A stretch of 64,000 bases of DNA from Nocardia sp. alder85J (GTDB taxonomy: Bacteria; Actinomycetota; Actinomycetes; Mycobacteriales; Mycobacteriaceae). This document shows positions 8,995 through 17,534 of this stretch, in pieces. Positions within the stretch are counted from its first letter, which is position 1. The number at the start of each line of letters is the position of its first letter. The notes under the pieces are model-generated. The model had not been told where the DNA came from. It made no database searches and worked only from the letters and a program-made list of their open reading frames with translations. The translations under genes and the position numbers were made by a program. Location of the stretch: the NCBI RefSeq assembly GCF_020176955.2, contig NZ_JAIUCZ020000019.1:30033-94032 (forward strand), read 5' to 3'.

Positions 8995-9245
8995 TTCCCG
9001 GGTGCACGAGCAGTTCGTGGCGTTACTGGTCGCCGAGGCCCGCACGCTGCGCGCGGGCGCCGATACCGCGGCCCCGATCGGCCGATCACCATGCCGTCGC
9101 AGGTCGAGGTGATCCGCCGGCATCTCACCGACGCCCTGGCCCGGGGCGGGCGCTGCTCGGCGGACCCGACGCGATCGACGGCCGCCTGGTGCAGCCGACC
9201 GTCCTCACCGACGTGCCGGAGGACGCGGCGCTGACGCACCGCAGC
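8995..9245 (+). pseudogene. Aldehyde dehydrogenase remnant
   Basis: About 80 codons of the middle of an NAD-dependent aldehyde dehydrogenase, readable only with frameshifts. HEQFVALLVAEARTLRAG is in one frame; ITMPSQVEVIRRHLTDALA follows after a one-base loss near 9081; GGPDAIDGRLVQPTVLTDVP follows a further shift near 9151. Both catalytic regions, the Cys and the EET motif, are missing, and homology stops near 9240. It is a decayed fragment with no expected product. Confidence 0.72.
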
Positions 9246-9329
9246 TCACGGAACATCCCCGCTCGAATATCGTTCCGGCTCCGGCTCCGGCACGAACGGA
9301 CCGGCCCGGTTTCCGCGTGGCTACGATCG

Positions 9330-9866
9330 GGTTGCTCCCTCCCCCGCGGGCCGAAGGGGCAGGTCGGCGCGGGCCTGGGCATGACCACCTCGACCGGCAC
9401 CGTCACCCTGGTCCCGCCGACCAAGGACATCACCGCCACCGGTCAGGAAGAGGTGATCGACGGGGTGCGGATCGTCTTCCAGATGACCCCGGGCACCGAG
9501 GCGCCCTCGGAGATGAACTTCTACTTCCCCGAGCATCGGGCATTGTGCATGGCCGAGAACGCCACCCACACCCTGCACAACATCCTCACCCTGCGCGGCG
9601 CGCTGGTCCGCGACGCGCACGTCTGGGCGCGGTACCTCAACGAGACGATCACCCTGTTCGGGCACGAGACCGATGTCGCGTTCACCTCGCACCACTGGCC
9701 GATGTGGGGCGGCGACCGGATCACCGAATGGCTGACCCTGCATGCCGACACCTACGGCTACCTCCACGACCAGACGCTGCGCATGCTCAATCAGGGCTAC
9801 ACCGGCATCGAGATCGCCGAAATGATGCAGATGCCGCCGGCGCTGGAAAAGAAGTGGAATCGGTGA
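9330..9866 (+). pseudogene. Alkyl/aryl-sulfatase fragment (SdsA1-like)
   Basis: An internal segment of a metallo-beta-lactamase-fold alkylsulfatase. Recognisable pieces are LGMTTSTGTVTLVPPT, FYFPEHRALCMAENATHTLHN, FTSHHWPMWGG and GYLHDQTLRMLNQGYTG. Intact enzymes of this family are over 600 residues and hydrolyse SDS-like alkyl sulfates. Here the N-terminal part with the HxHxDH zinc motif is gone and the frame stops right after ALEKKWN, so about three quarters of the gene is lost. An ATG at 9380 could still start a peptide, but it could not be the enzyme. Confidence 0.78.
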
Positions 9867-9896
9867 TGGACAAACCGGATCCGAGCTTCAATATCG

Positions 9897-10115
9897 TCAC
9901 TCCCTGAGCGGCAACGGCTTTCCGGTCAGCCGGTGATCGCGGCGACGCTGCCGTAGGCGTGCGGTGACGTAGCGCCAGACCGCGAGGTCGACCGCCTCCG
10001 GCGGCGGCTGCACCTCGAACGGTTCCCGGCACATCCCCGCCGGCAGCGCTCGCCAATCGGCCCGGGTGCCGCACACCCGGCCAGCACAGCCGGCGATCAC
10101 GGTGGCCGCGCTCAT
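9897..10115 (-). CDS. Small hypothetical protein
   Basis: A 72-codon frame from ATG 10115 with strongly GC-rich third positions, as expected for coding DNA here. It begins MSAATVIAGCAGRVCG, with three cysteines in the first 30 residues, and ends in a basic stretch VTARLRQRRRDHRL. I recognise no family. It lies between the alkylsulfatase remnant and a membrane-protein gene read the other way, and could itself be the tail of a lost gene. Confidence 0.35.
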   Translation of the reverse strand: MSAATVIAGCAGRVCGTRADWRALPAGMCREPFEVQPPPEAVDLAVWRYVTARLRQRRRDHRLTGKPLPLRE

Positions 10116-10205
10116 GGCCACGGCCGGATGACACTGCCGGCGACCCGGTCGTGTCGCCCCGACCCGCACCAGACCGGCGGGTACGGTGACGCCGGTGAAG
10201 GCGCG

Positions 10206-10823
10206 ATGATCACCCGTCTGCGTTCCGTCATCCAGCCGCGCGCCCTCGACGCGCCGTACCGCCTGCTGGCCAGTGTGCTCGGCCTCCTCGCCCTGCTGGC
10301 GCTGCTCTCCGACCAGAGCGTGCTGGGCATGGTCGGCAAGGGCGTGAACTGGTCGACCGAGGGGTTCGGCATCGGCATCGTGCACAACATCGAACGATGG
10401 CTGCACGCCCCGACCCGGGCCGGACTGTTCCGGGCCGTCGCGGCCGCCACCGTCCTGGCCGGCGTGCTGACCGCCGGGCTCGGGGAGGACGAGCCCTGGT
10501 ACCGCTGGCGCGGCGCGGCGATGGCCTGGATTGGGCTGGCCGCCCTGGTCGAACTGGACTCCGCCGCCATGGCCCGGTGGCTGCCACCGATGATCTTCCT
10601 CGTCAGCGCCCTGTTCAGCCGATACGTGCTGCGGCGTGACCGGCCCGCCGCCCAGCGCTGGGCCTGGGGACGGACGATGCTGATCAACCTGCTGTGTGCC
10701 CTGGCCTACGCACCGATCTACCTGTCCGTCGCGGCGGTCGGACGGACGCAGGTGCCCTCGGCGCGCCTGCGCCGCTCCGCGTCCGGCTCGGACGACAGCG
10801 AGACCTCCGCCGAAACACCGTGA
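10206..10823 (+). CDS. Integral membrane protein, unknown function
   Basis: 205 residues with hydrophobic segments near residues 18-35, 75-95, 105-125, 128-145 and 165-185, for example LLASVLGLLALLALL and MILINL-type segments near the end. The stretch GKGVNWSTEGFGIGIVHNIERWLH sits between the first two. No enzymatic motif is visible. The C-terminal tail is hydrophilic and Ser/Arg-rich and probably cytoplasmic. The ATG at 10206 is preceded by GAAGG. It appears to be a single-gene unit, with the metE riboswitch beginning about 200 bases downstream. Confidence 0.6.
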   Translation: MITRLRSVIQPRALDAPYRLLASVLGLLALLALLSDQSVLGMVGKGVNWSTEGFGIGIVHNIERWLHAPTRAGLFRAVAAATVLAGVLTAGLGEDEPWYRWRGAAMAWIGLAALVELDSAAMARWLPPMIFLVSALFSRYVLRRDRPAAQRWAWGRTMLINLLCALAYAPIYLSVAAVGRTQVPSARLRRSASGSDDSETSAETP

Positions 10824-11039
10824 GGCCCAGCGGCTCCCGGCCCGTGCCGGGTGCGGCCGGTAGTGGCGGCAGCGCGGACGCCTCAGCCGGCGCGGCCCCT
10901 CGTGGGCGCCGCCGCGACCAGCGCCGAATTCGGCACCGAAGGATGAACGCGGCCGGGACCCGGGCGTGCGATCGCGCCTCGTATGCTGGACGGCGCAGCT
11001 GGTTCGCCCGTGGTGGAGCTGAGGAGCCCCGAACCCACC

Positions 11040-11265
11040 GCGCGGCGTCGAAGCCTGCGGCCGCGGATTCGTCCCGGGCGCGGGTGAGAGGGAACCCGGT
11101 GGGAATCCGGGACTGTCCCGCAGCGGTGAACGGGAACGACAGCCGTCATAGGCACTGGGCAACCGCCCGGGAAGCGACGGCCGGTAGGACCAGCCTCGAC
11201 CGATCGATGTCGGGGTCGTCCCTGCGGGGGCGGTGCCCGTGAGTCCGAAGACCTGCCGGTTGCGC
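11040..11265 (+). ncRNA. Cobalamin (adenosylcobalamin) riboswitch
   Basis: The conserved core is clear: GAGAGGGAACCCGGTGGGAA at 11085 onward, then CCCGCAGCGGTGA near 11117, the CACTGGG element near 11153, GGGAAGCGACGGCCGGTAGG near 11169, and the B12 box GTGAGTCCGAAGACCTGCC at 11239-11257. It lies 140 bases upstream of metE. In the known arrangement cobalamin binding shuts down the B12-independent methionine synthase when B12 is available for MetH. The 5' boundary is approximate because the outer stem is poorly defined by eye. Confidence 0.93.
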
Positions 11266-11285
11266 CGGATACGCCGTATCCGGCG
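11263..11285 (+). terminator. Hairpin just after the riboswitch, possible expression platform
   Basis: A perfect 10-bp stem (CGCCGGATAC / GTATCCGGCG) with a three-base loop begins where the B12-box strand ends. No T-run follows, which is common in high-GC actinomycetes. It may be the regulatory terminator switched by the aptamer; a translational mechanism is equally possible. Confidence 0.45.
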
Positions 11286-11400
11286 GTCGTCACCCCGTGG
11301 ACAGGGTGGTACGCCGAAGGGAGCCGCGACGTGGCCGCGGCGGTTTCAGTGTGCGCTCGATGGGTGGCGGTCCTTCCCCTGCTGACGATGGAGCACAACA

Positions 11401-13671
11401 GTGCTGAACGCTGACAGAACCTTCACCGCGACGGTGCTCGGCGCACCGCGCATCGGCCCGCGCCGGCAGCTCAAGCGGGCCGTCGAATCGTATTGGGGCG
11501 GGCGCCTCGACGCGGCCGAGTTGCATCGCGTGGCGGCCGGACTGCGGACCGCGCAGCTGACGGCGATGCGCGACGCCGGGCTGGATTCGGTGCCGGTGGG
11601 CACCTTCTCCTACTACGACCACGTACTGGACACCGCGGTGCTGCTCGGGGCCCTGCCGCAGCGCGTCCAGGGCATCGCGGACGAACTGGACCGTTACTTC
11701 GCCGCCGCGCGCGGCACCGAGACGGTGCCGCCGCTGGAGATGACCAAATGGTTCGCCACCAACTACCACTACCTGGTGCCGGAAATCGGTGCGGACACCA
11801 GGTTCTCGCTGCATCCGGACAAACCGCTGGCCGAACTGCGCGAGGCGCTGGCACTGGGTGTGCCGGCCCGGCCGGTGGTCGTCGGGCCGATCACCTTCCT
11901 GAAACTGGCCAAGACCACCGACGGGAGCGACGCCCTCGACCGGGTCGGTGACCTCATCCCCCTTTACACGCAGTTGCTGGAACTGCTGGCCGCCGCCGGT
12001 GCGTCGTGGGTGCAACTGGACGAGCCGGCGCTGGTCACGGATCTGACCGCGCCGGAACTGGCCGCGGTGGAGACCGCGTACCGCACGCTGGCGGCGGCCA
12101 CGTCACGGCCTTCCATCCTGGTCGCGAGCTATTTCGGGCGGCTGGGTACCGCGTTGCCGGTGCTGGCCGGGACCGGCGTCGAGGGCATCGCGGTCGATCT
12201 GGTGGCCGGTGGCGACGCCGATCTGCCGACTGCCCGGACGCTGACCGGCACCCTGCTGGTCGCTGGTGTCGTCGACGGGCACAACGTGTGGCGCATCGAT
12301 CCCGATCCGGCGCTGGCCCGGCTGACCGAGCTGCGCGCTGCGGGAGTGCCCGTGGCGGTGTCGAGTTCGTGTTCGCTGCTGCATGTTCCGTACGGTCTCG
12401 CCGCCGAGCCCGACCTGGAACCCCGGCTGCGGTCGTGGCTGGCGTTCGGTGCGGAGAAGATCGCCGAGATCCGGCTGCTCGCCACCGCCCTGCACGAGGG
12501 GCAGGACGGTGTCGCCGAGCAGCTCGGGGCCGCGCGGACCGCGGTGCGGGATCGCCGCACCGATCCCCGCCTGCACGTCGAACGGGTGCGGGCGCGGCTG
12601 GCCGGCCTGGACGCGGCCGACCTCGGCCGGGCCCCCGCCGAGGAGCGGCGCGCGGTGCAGTCGCGACGACTGGGCCTGCCGCTACTGCCGACGACCACCA
12701 TCGGCTCGTATCCGCAGACCTCTCGCATCCGGCTGGCACGAGCCGCGCTGCGGCGCGGCGAGATCGGCACGGCGGAGTACGACGAGCGGATGCGCGCGGA
12801 GATCGCCGAGATGGTCGCGCTCCAGGAGGAGATCGGGCTGGACGTGCTGGTGCACGGCGAGCCCGAACGCAACGACATGGTGCAGTACTTCGCCGAGCAA
12901 CTGGACGGATTCGCGGCGACCGCCGAGGGCTGGGTGCAGTCCTACGGCACGCGCTGTGTGCGCCCGCCGATCCTGTTCGGCGACATCGTCCGGCCCGCGC
13001 CGATGACCGTGGACTGGATCACCTACGCGCAATCGCTGACGCCGAAGCCGGTGAAGGGCATGCTCACCGGGCCGGTCACCATCCTGGCCTGGTCCTTCGT
13101 CCGCGACGACCAGCCGCCGGCCGAGACCGCGCGCCAACTCGCGCTGGCCATCCGGGACGAGACGATCGATCTGGAGGCGGCCGGGACGCCGATCATCCAG
13201 GTGGATGAGCCGGCGCTGCGGGAACTGCTGCCGCTGCGGCGGGCCGACCAGGCCGGATATCTGGCGTGGGCGGTGGCGGCGTTCCGGCTGGCGACCTCGG
13301 GGGTCGCGGACGCCACGCAGGTGCACACCCATCTGTGCTACTCGGAATTCGGTGAGATCATCGGCGCCATCGCCGAACTCGATGCCGACGTCACCTCGAT
13401 CGAGGCGGCGCGGTCGCACATGGAGGTGCTGGACGACCTCAACGCGGTCGGGTTCGATCTCGGGGTCGGACCGGGTGTGTACGACATCCACTCGCCGCGC
13501 GTGCCGAGTGTGGCGGAGATCGCGTCGTCGTTGCGGCTGGCGTTGAAAGCGGTTCCGGCGCAACGACTGTGGGTCAACCCGGATTGCGGGTTGAAGACCC
13601 GAGGCGCCACGGAGGTGGTGGCGTCGCTGCGCAATCTGGTGGCGGCGGCCGCGGCGGTGCGGCGGGAGTGA
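11401..13671 (+). CDS. metE: Cobalamin-independent methionine synthase
   Basis: 756 residues, normal MetE length. It transfers the methyl group of 5-methyltetrahydropteroyl-triglutamate to homocysteine. The N-terminal barrel starts at TVLGAPRIGPRRQLKRAVE. The C-terminal catalytic barrel contains TTTIGSYPQT, the zinc ligands in VHTHLCYSEF, a Glu region in SIEAARSHMEVL, and the last zinc cysteine in VNPDCGLKTR. The start is GTG at 11401, with GGAG about 8 bases upstream. Control by the upstream cobalamin riboswitch is expected. A 15-codon frame (ATG 11360 to TGA 11407) overlaps the start and could be a leader peptide, though it has no clear ribosome site. Confidence 0.96.
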   Translation: MLNADRTFTATVLGAPRIGPRRQLKRAVESYWGGRLDAAELHRVAAGLRTAQLTAMRDAGLDSVPVGTFSYYDHVLDTAVLLGALPQRVQGIADELDRYFAAARGTETVPPLEMTKWFATNYHYLVPEIGADTRFSLHPDKPLAELREALALGVPARPVVVGPITFLKLAKTTDGSDALDRVGDLIPLYTQLLELLAAAGASWVQLDEPALVTDLTAPELAAVETAYRTLAAATSRPSILVASYFGRLGTALPVLAGTGVEGIAVDLVAGGDADLPTARTLTGTLLVAGVVDGHNVWRIDPDPALARLTELRAAGVPVAVSSSCSLLHVPYGLAAEPDLEPRLRSWLAFGAEKIAEIRLLATALHEGQDGVAEQLGAARTAVRDRRTDPRLHVERVRARLAGLDAADLGRAPAEERRAVQSRRLGLPLLPTTTIGSYPQTSRIRLARAALRRGEIGTAEYDERMRAEIAEMVALQEEIGLDVLVHGEPERNDMVQYFAEQLDGFAATAEGWVQSYGTRCVRPPILFGDIVRPAPMTVDWITYAQSLTPKPVKGMLTGPVTILAWSFVRDDQPPAETARQLALAIRDETIDLEAAGTPIIQVDEPALRELLPLRRADQAGYLAWAVAAFRLATSGVADATQVHTHLCYSEFGEIIGAIAELDADVTSIEAARSHMEVLDDLNAVGFDLGVGPGVYDIHSPRVPSVAEIASSLRLALKAVPAQRLWVNPDCGLKTRGATEVVASLRNLVAAAAAVRRE

Positions 13672-13677
13672 GAGCGC

Positions 13678-13711
13678 ATTCGTGGGCCCCGCCGCGACGG
13701 GGCCCACGAAT
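13678..13711. terminator. Bidirectional terminator between metE and pyc
   Basis: A 14-bp perfect stem with a six-base loop (ATTCGTGGGCCCCG ... CGGGGCCCACGAAT) fills the 45-base gap between two convergent stop codons, so it can end transcription from both sides. Confidence 0.85.
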
Positions 13712-13716
13712 GTGGT

Positions 13717-16700
13717 TCAGTCGGCGATCACCAGCAGCAGGTCACCGCCGTCGACCTCGTGGGTGGCGCCGATCGCGATCCGGTCGATGGTCCCGGCGCG
13801 CGGAGCGGTGATGGCGGCCTCCATCTTCATGGCCTCGATGGTGGCGACGGTGTCGCCCGCGGCGACGCGGTCGCCGACGGTGACGGTCACGGTGACCACT
13901 CCGGTGAACGGGACGGCCAGGTGCCGGGGGTCGGCGGGGTCGGCCTTCTCGGCGGCCGGGAGCTGGCTGCGGATGGCTCGGTCGCGCACCACGACCTGGC
14001 GGATCTGGCCGTTGAGCAGGCAGGTGACGGTGCGCATGCCGTGGTCGTCGGGTTCGGAGATGGCTTCCAGGCCGATCAGTAGCGTCACACCCTTCTCCAG
14101 CTGGACACGATGCTCCTCACCGTGACGCAGACCGTAGAAGAACTGATTCGCCGACAGACCCGAAGTGTCACCGAACTTCTCGCGGTGCGTGAGGAATTCG
14201 GCGGTGGGGCCGGGGAACAGCAAGCGGTTCAAGGTTTCTCTGCGCTTCAGGGACGAGTATTCCAGGGCCGTGGCGTCTTCGGTGGTGAGGGTCGTTTCTG
14301 GTTTGGCGGGGCCGCGTCCTTCCAGCGCACGAGTCCGGAACGGCTCCGGCCACCCACCCGCCGGAGTACCGAGCTCACCACGCAGGAAACCGATCACCGA
14401 ATCCGGAATATCGAACCGCGCAGGCTCCGCCGCGAAATCCCCGATATCCACACCACTACCCACCAACGACAACGCCAGATCACCCACCACCTTCGACGAC
14501 GGCGTCACCTTCACCAACCGGCCCAGCAACCTATCCGCCGCCGCATACTTCGCCTCCACCTCCTCGAACCGGTCACCAAGCCCCAACGCGATCGCCTGCT
14601 GCCGCAAATTCGACAACTGACCACCAGGAATCTCATGCCGATACACCCGGCCCGTCGGACCCGGCAAACCCGACTCGAACGGGCCATACACCCTCCGCAA
14701 CGCCTCCCAATACGGCTCCAGATCACACACACCCTGCAAATCCAAGCCCGTATCGAACCGAGAATGCGCCGCCGCGGCCACAATCGCCGACAACGCCGGC
14801 TGACTGGTCGTCCCCGCCATCGGCGCACTGGCACCATCGACAGCATCCGCACCCGCCTGCCACGCCGCCACATACGCCGCCAATTGACCACCAGGCGTGT
14901 CATGAGTATGCACATGCACCGGCACATCGAAATTCCGGCGCAACGCCGTCACCAGCGCATGCGCCGCCGGAACCCGCAACAACCCCGCCATATCCTTGAT
15001 CGCCAGCACATGCGCACCCGCATCCACCACCTGCTCCGCCAGCTTCAGGTAATAGTCGAGCGTATACAGATCCTCACCCGGATCCGACAGATCACCGGTA
15101 TACGACAACGCCACCTCCGCCACCGCCGTACCCGTCTCCAGCACCGCATCGATCGCCGGACGCATCTGATCCACATTGTTCAACGCATCGAAGATCCGGA
15201 AAATATCGACCCCCGTACCGGTAGCCTCCCGGACAAACGCCCGCGTCACCTGCTCCGGATACGGCGTATACCCCACAGTATTACGACCCCGCAACAACAT
15301 CTGCAAACAAATATTCGGCACCGCCTCCCGCAACGCCGCCAACCGCTCCCACGGATCCTCGAACAAAAACCGCAACGCCACATCATAAGTCGCCCCACCC
15401 CAGCACTCCAACGACAACAACCCCGGCGTCAACCGCGCCACATGCCCAGCCACCTGCAACAACCCATTCGTCCGCACCCGCGTCGCCAACAACGACTGAT
15501 GCGCATCACGAAACGTCGTATCCGTCACCGCCACCGCATCCTGCGCACGCAACGCACGCGCAAAACCCGTGGGCCCCAACTCCTGTAGTCGCTGTTTCGA
15601 ACCGGCCGGGGCGGCGGTGGTCAGGTCGATCGCGGGGAGTTTATCGTGCGGATACACCGCCGACGGACGCTCGCCGTGCGGCTTGTTCACGGTCATATCC
15701 GCCAGATAGCTGAGGATTTTCGAGGCACGGTCGGCCGAGGTGTGGCGGGTGAGCAACTCGGGCCGGTCGTCGATGAAGGAGGTGGTGATCCGCCCGGCTC
15801 GGAAGTCCGGGTCGTCCAGCACCGCTTGCAGGAAGCCGATATTGGTCGACAAGCCACGGATGCGAAATTCGGTGACCGCGCGGCGCGCCCGCGCCACCGC
15901 GGTGGCAAAATCACGACCACGACAGGTCAGCTTCACCAGCATCGAGTCGAAATGCGGGCCGACCTCCGCACCGACATTGGCCCCGCCGTCCAGCCGCACA
16001 CCCGCGCCGCCGGGGCTGCGGTACCCGGTGATCCGGCCGGTATCAGGACGGAACCCGTTCGCCGGATCCTCCGTCGTGATCCGGCACTGCAACGCCGCAC
16101 CCCGAATCCGCACCGACTCCTGACTCAACCCCAGATCCGAAAGCGACTCCCCCGCCGCGATCCGCATCTGCGCCTGCACCAAATCCACATCGGTGATCTC
16201 CTCGGTCACCGTATGCTCCACCTGAATCCGCGGATTCATCTCGATGAACACATGATTCCCACGCTCATCCAGCAAAAACTCCACCGTACCCGCACAGCTG
16301 TAACCGATCTCACGCGCAAACGCCACCGCATCCGCACACATCCGATCCCGCACCACCGGATCCAGATTCGGCGCCGGCGCCAACTCGATCACCTTCTGAT
16401 GCCGCCGCTGCAACGAACAATCCCGCTCGAACAAATGCATCACATTCCCCCGACCATCGGCCAGGATCTGCACCTCGACATGCCGCGGATTCACCACCGC
16501 CCGCTCCAGGAACACCGTCGGATCCCCGAACGCCGACTCCGCCTCCCGCATCGCCGCCTCCACCGACTCCCGCAAATGCCCACGATCAGACACCCGCCGC
16601 ATCCCCCGACCACCACCACCCGCGACGGCCTTCACGAACACCGGGAACTCCAACCCCTCCGACGCCACCAGCAACTCCCCCACCACCGCCGACGGCGCAC

Positions 16701-17103
16701 AAGAATCCAGCACCGGCAACCCCGCTACCCGCGCCGCCGCGATCGCCCGCGCCTTGTTCCCCGTCAACTCCAGCACCGACGCCGACGGACCGATGAACGT
16801 GATCCCCGCCTCCACACACGCCGCCGCCAGATCCGGATTCTCCGACAAGAACCCATACCCCGGATAAATCGCATCGGCACCGGAATGCCGTGCGGCGGCG
16901 ATGATCTCGGAGACGGTCAGGTACGCCCGGACCGGGTGGCCCACGGTGCCGATCTGGTACGACTCGTCGGCCTTCAACCGATGCGAGGAGTAGCGATCCT
17001 CGTACGGGAACACCGCGACGGTGCCGATACCCAGCTCGTAGGCGGCGCGAAAGGCTCGGATCGCAATTTCGCCGCGATTTGCCACCAGCACTTTACCGAA
17101 CAT
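13717..17103 (-). CDS. pyc: Pyruvate carboxylase
   Basis: 1128 residues. It makes oxaloacetate from pyruvate and bicarbonate using ATP and biotin. Order: biotin carboxylase (VLVANRGEIAIRAFRAA, AGGGGRGMR, EMNPRIQVEHTVTE), carboxyltransferase (DTTFRDAHQSLLATR, IFDALNNV, ALSYTGDL, VHVHTHDTPGGQL), tetramerisation region, and biotin carrier domain with the biotinyl lysine in AMKMEA near the C-terminus. The ATG at 17103 has GAGG upstream. Codon choice changes abruptly inside the gene: about 14390-15590 and 16100-16860 favour G- or T-ending codons, including TTG, while the rest uses the C-ending codons normal here. This mosaic suggests recombination with a diverged allele. Confidence 0.96.
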   Translation of the reverse strand: MFGKVLVANRGEIAIRAFRAAYELGIGTVAVFPYEDRYSSHRLKADESYQIGTVGHPVRAYLTVSEIIAAARHSGADAIYPGYGFLSENPDLAAACVEAGITFIGPSASVLELTGNKARAIAAARVAGLPVLDSCAPSAVVGELLVASEGLEFPVFVKAVAGGGGRGMRRVSDRGHLRESVEAAMREAESAFGDPTVFLERAVVNPRHVEVQILADGRGNVMHLFERDCSLQRRHQKVIELAPAPNLDPVVRDRMCADAVAFAREIGYSCAGTVEFLLDERGNHVFIEMNPRIQVEHTVTEEITDVDLVQAQMRIAAGESLSDLGLSQESVRIRGAALQCRITTEDPANGFRPDTGRITGYRSPGGAGVRLDGGANVGAEVGPHFDSMLVKLTCRGRDFATAVARARRAVTEFRIRGLSTNIGFLQAVLDDPDFRAGRITTSFIDDRPELLTRHTSADRASKILSYLADMTVNKPHGERPSAVYPHDKLPAIDLTTAAPAGSKQRLQELGPTGFARALRAQDAVAVTDTTFRDAHQSLLATRVRTNGLLQVAGHVARLTPGLLSLECWGGATYDVALRFLFEDPWERLAALREAVPNICLQMLLRGRNTVGYTPYPEQVTRAFVREATGTGVDIFRIFDALNNVDQMRPAIDAVLETGTAVAEVALSYTGDLSDPGEDLYTLDYYLKLAEQVVDAGAHVLAIKDMAGLLRVPAAHALVTALRRNFDVPVHVHTHDTPGGQLAAYVAAWQAGADAVDGASAPMAGTTSQPALSAIVAAAAHSRFDTGLDLQGVCDLEPYWEALRRVYGPFESGLPGPTGRVYRHEIPGGQLSNLRQQAIALGLGDRFEEVEAKYAAADRLLGRLVKVTPSSKVVGDLALSLVGSGVDIGDFAAEPARFDIPDSVIGFLRGELGTPAGGWPEPFRTRALEGRGPAKPETTLTTEDATALEYSSLKRRETLNRLLFPGPTAEFLTHREKFGDTSGLSANQFFYGLRHGEEHRVQLEKGVTLLIGLEAISEPDDHGMRTVTCLLNGQIRQVVVRDRAIRSQLPAAEKADPADPRHLAVPFTGVVTVTVTVGDRVAAGDTVATIEAMKMEAAITAPRAGTIDRIAIGATHEVDGGDLLLVIAD

Positions 17104-17158
17104 GTCTGATCTACCTCGTCTCATCACAGTGGGCGGGGTGTTCCACACCGGAAACGTC

Positions 17159-17186
17159 AACGGCCCGCACGGGAGTGCGGGCCGTT
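17159..17186 (-). terminator. Terminator downstream of the prpB/prpC unit
   Basis: A 12-bp perfect stem (AACGGCCCGCAC / GTGCGGGCCGTT) around GGGA lies 30 bases past the remnant prpC stop on the minus strand, and just upstream of pyc. Confidence 0.75.
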
Positions 17187-17215
17187 CGAAGAATGCAGTC
17201 GAGAACCGGGTGTGG

Positions 17216-17459
17216 TCAGGCGACGACAGAACGCTGTGACACACCGATACATTCGCTCAGTGGACGCATCGGCGATCGGATCTACCCGGCACGATGCTGT
17301 GGGTGATCCGCCGATGATACGGCTCATCACGAATATCGGAGTGAAGACCTCGATGTCGAACCCAGACAAATAATAGGCCGGGCCGCCCGAAAAGTCGAGA
17401 TTCTTCCGGATTCCTGTGGTTTCGAACATGATCCGTTCCGGGATCTCGTTGCTCCGCAC
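17216..17459 (-). pseudogene. prpC: 2-methylcitrate synthase remnant (C-terminal end)
   Basis: The fragment carries the citrate-synthase-type C-terminus: GIRKNLDFSGGP, AYYLSGFDIEVFTPIFVMSR, then, after a frame change near 17300, RPLSE.IGVSQRSVVA and the stop at 17216. Almost the whole enzyme (normally about 380 residues, with catalytic His and Asp) is missing. A GTG overlapping the prpB stop could be the original start, with an internal deletion joining it to this tail. It follows prpB in the order expected for a methylcitrate-cycle operon, so the operon was once complete. Confidence 0.78.
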
Positions 17460-17534
17460 CCCCGCCGATGGCGTTGCAGCGCCGAAGCCGCACTCCGCGT
17501 GGAGGATCGGCGGCCGGGGCCGGGGGCTCCGTCC

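Noticed and set aside
14110..17109. Long plus-strand frames opposite pyc, rich in Arg, His and Gln
   Set aside because: Antisense artefacts of the unusual codon blocks in pyc.
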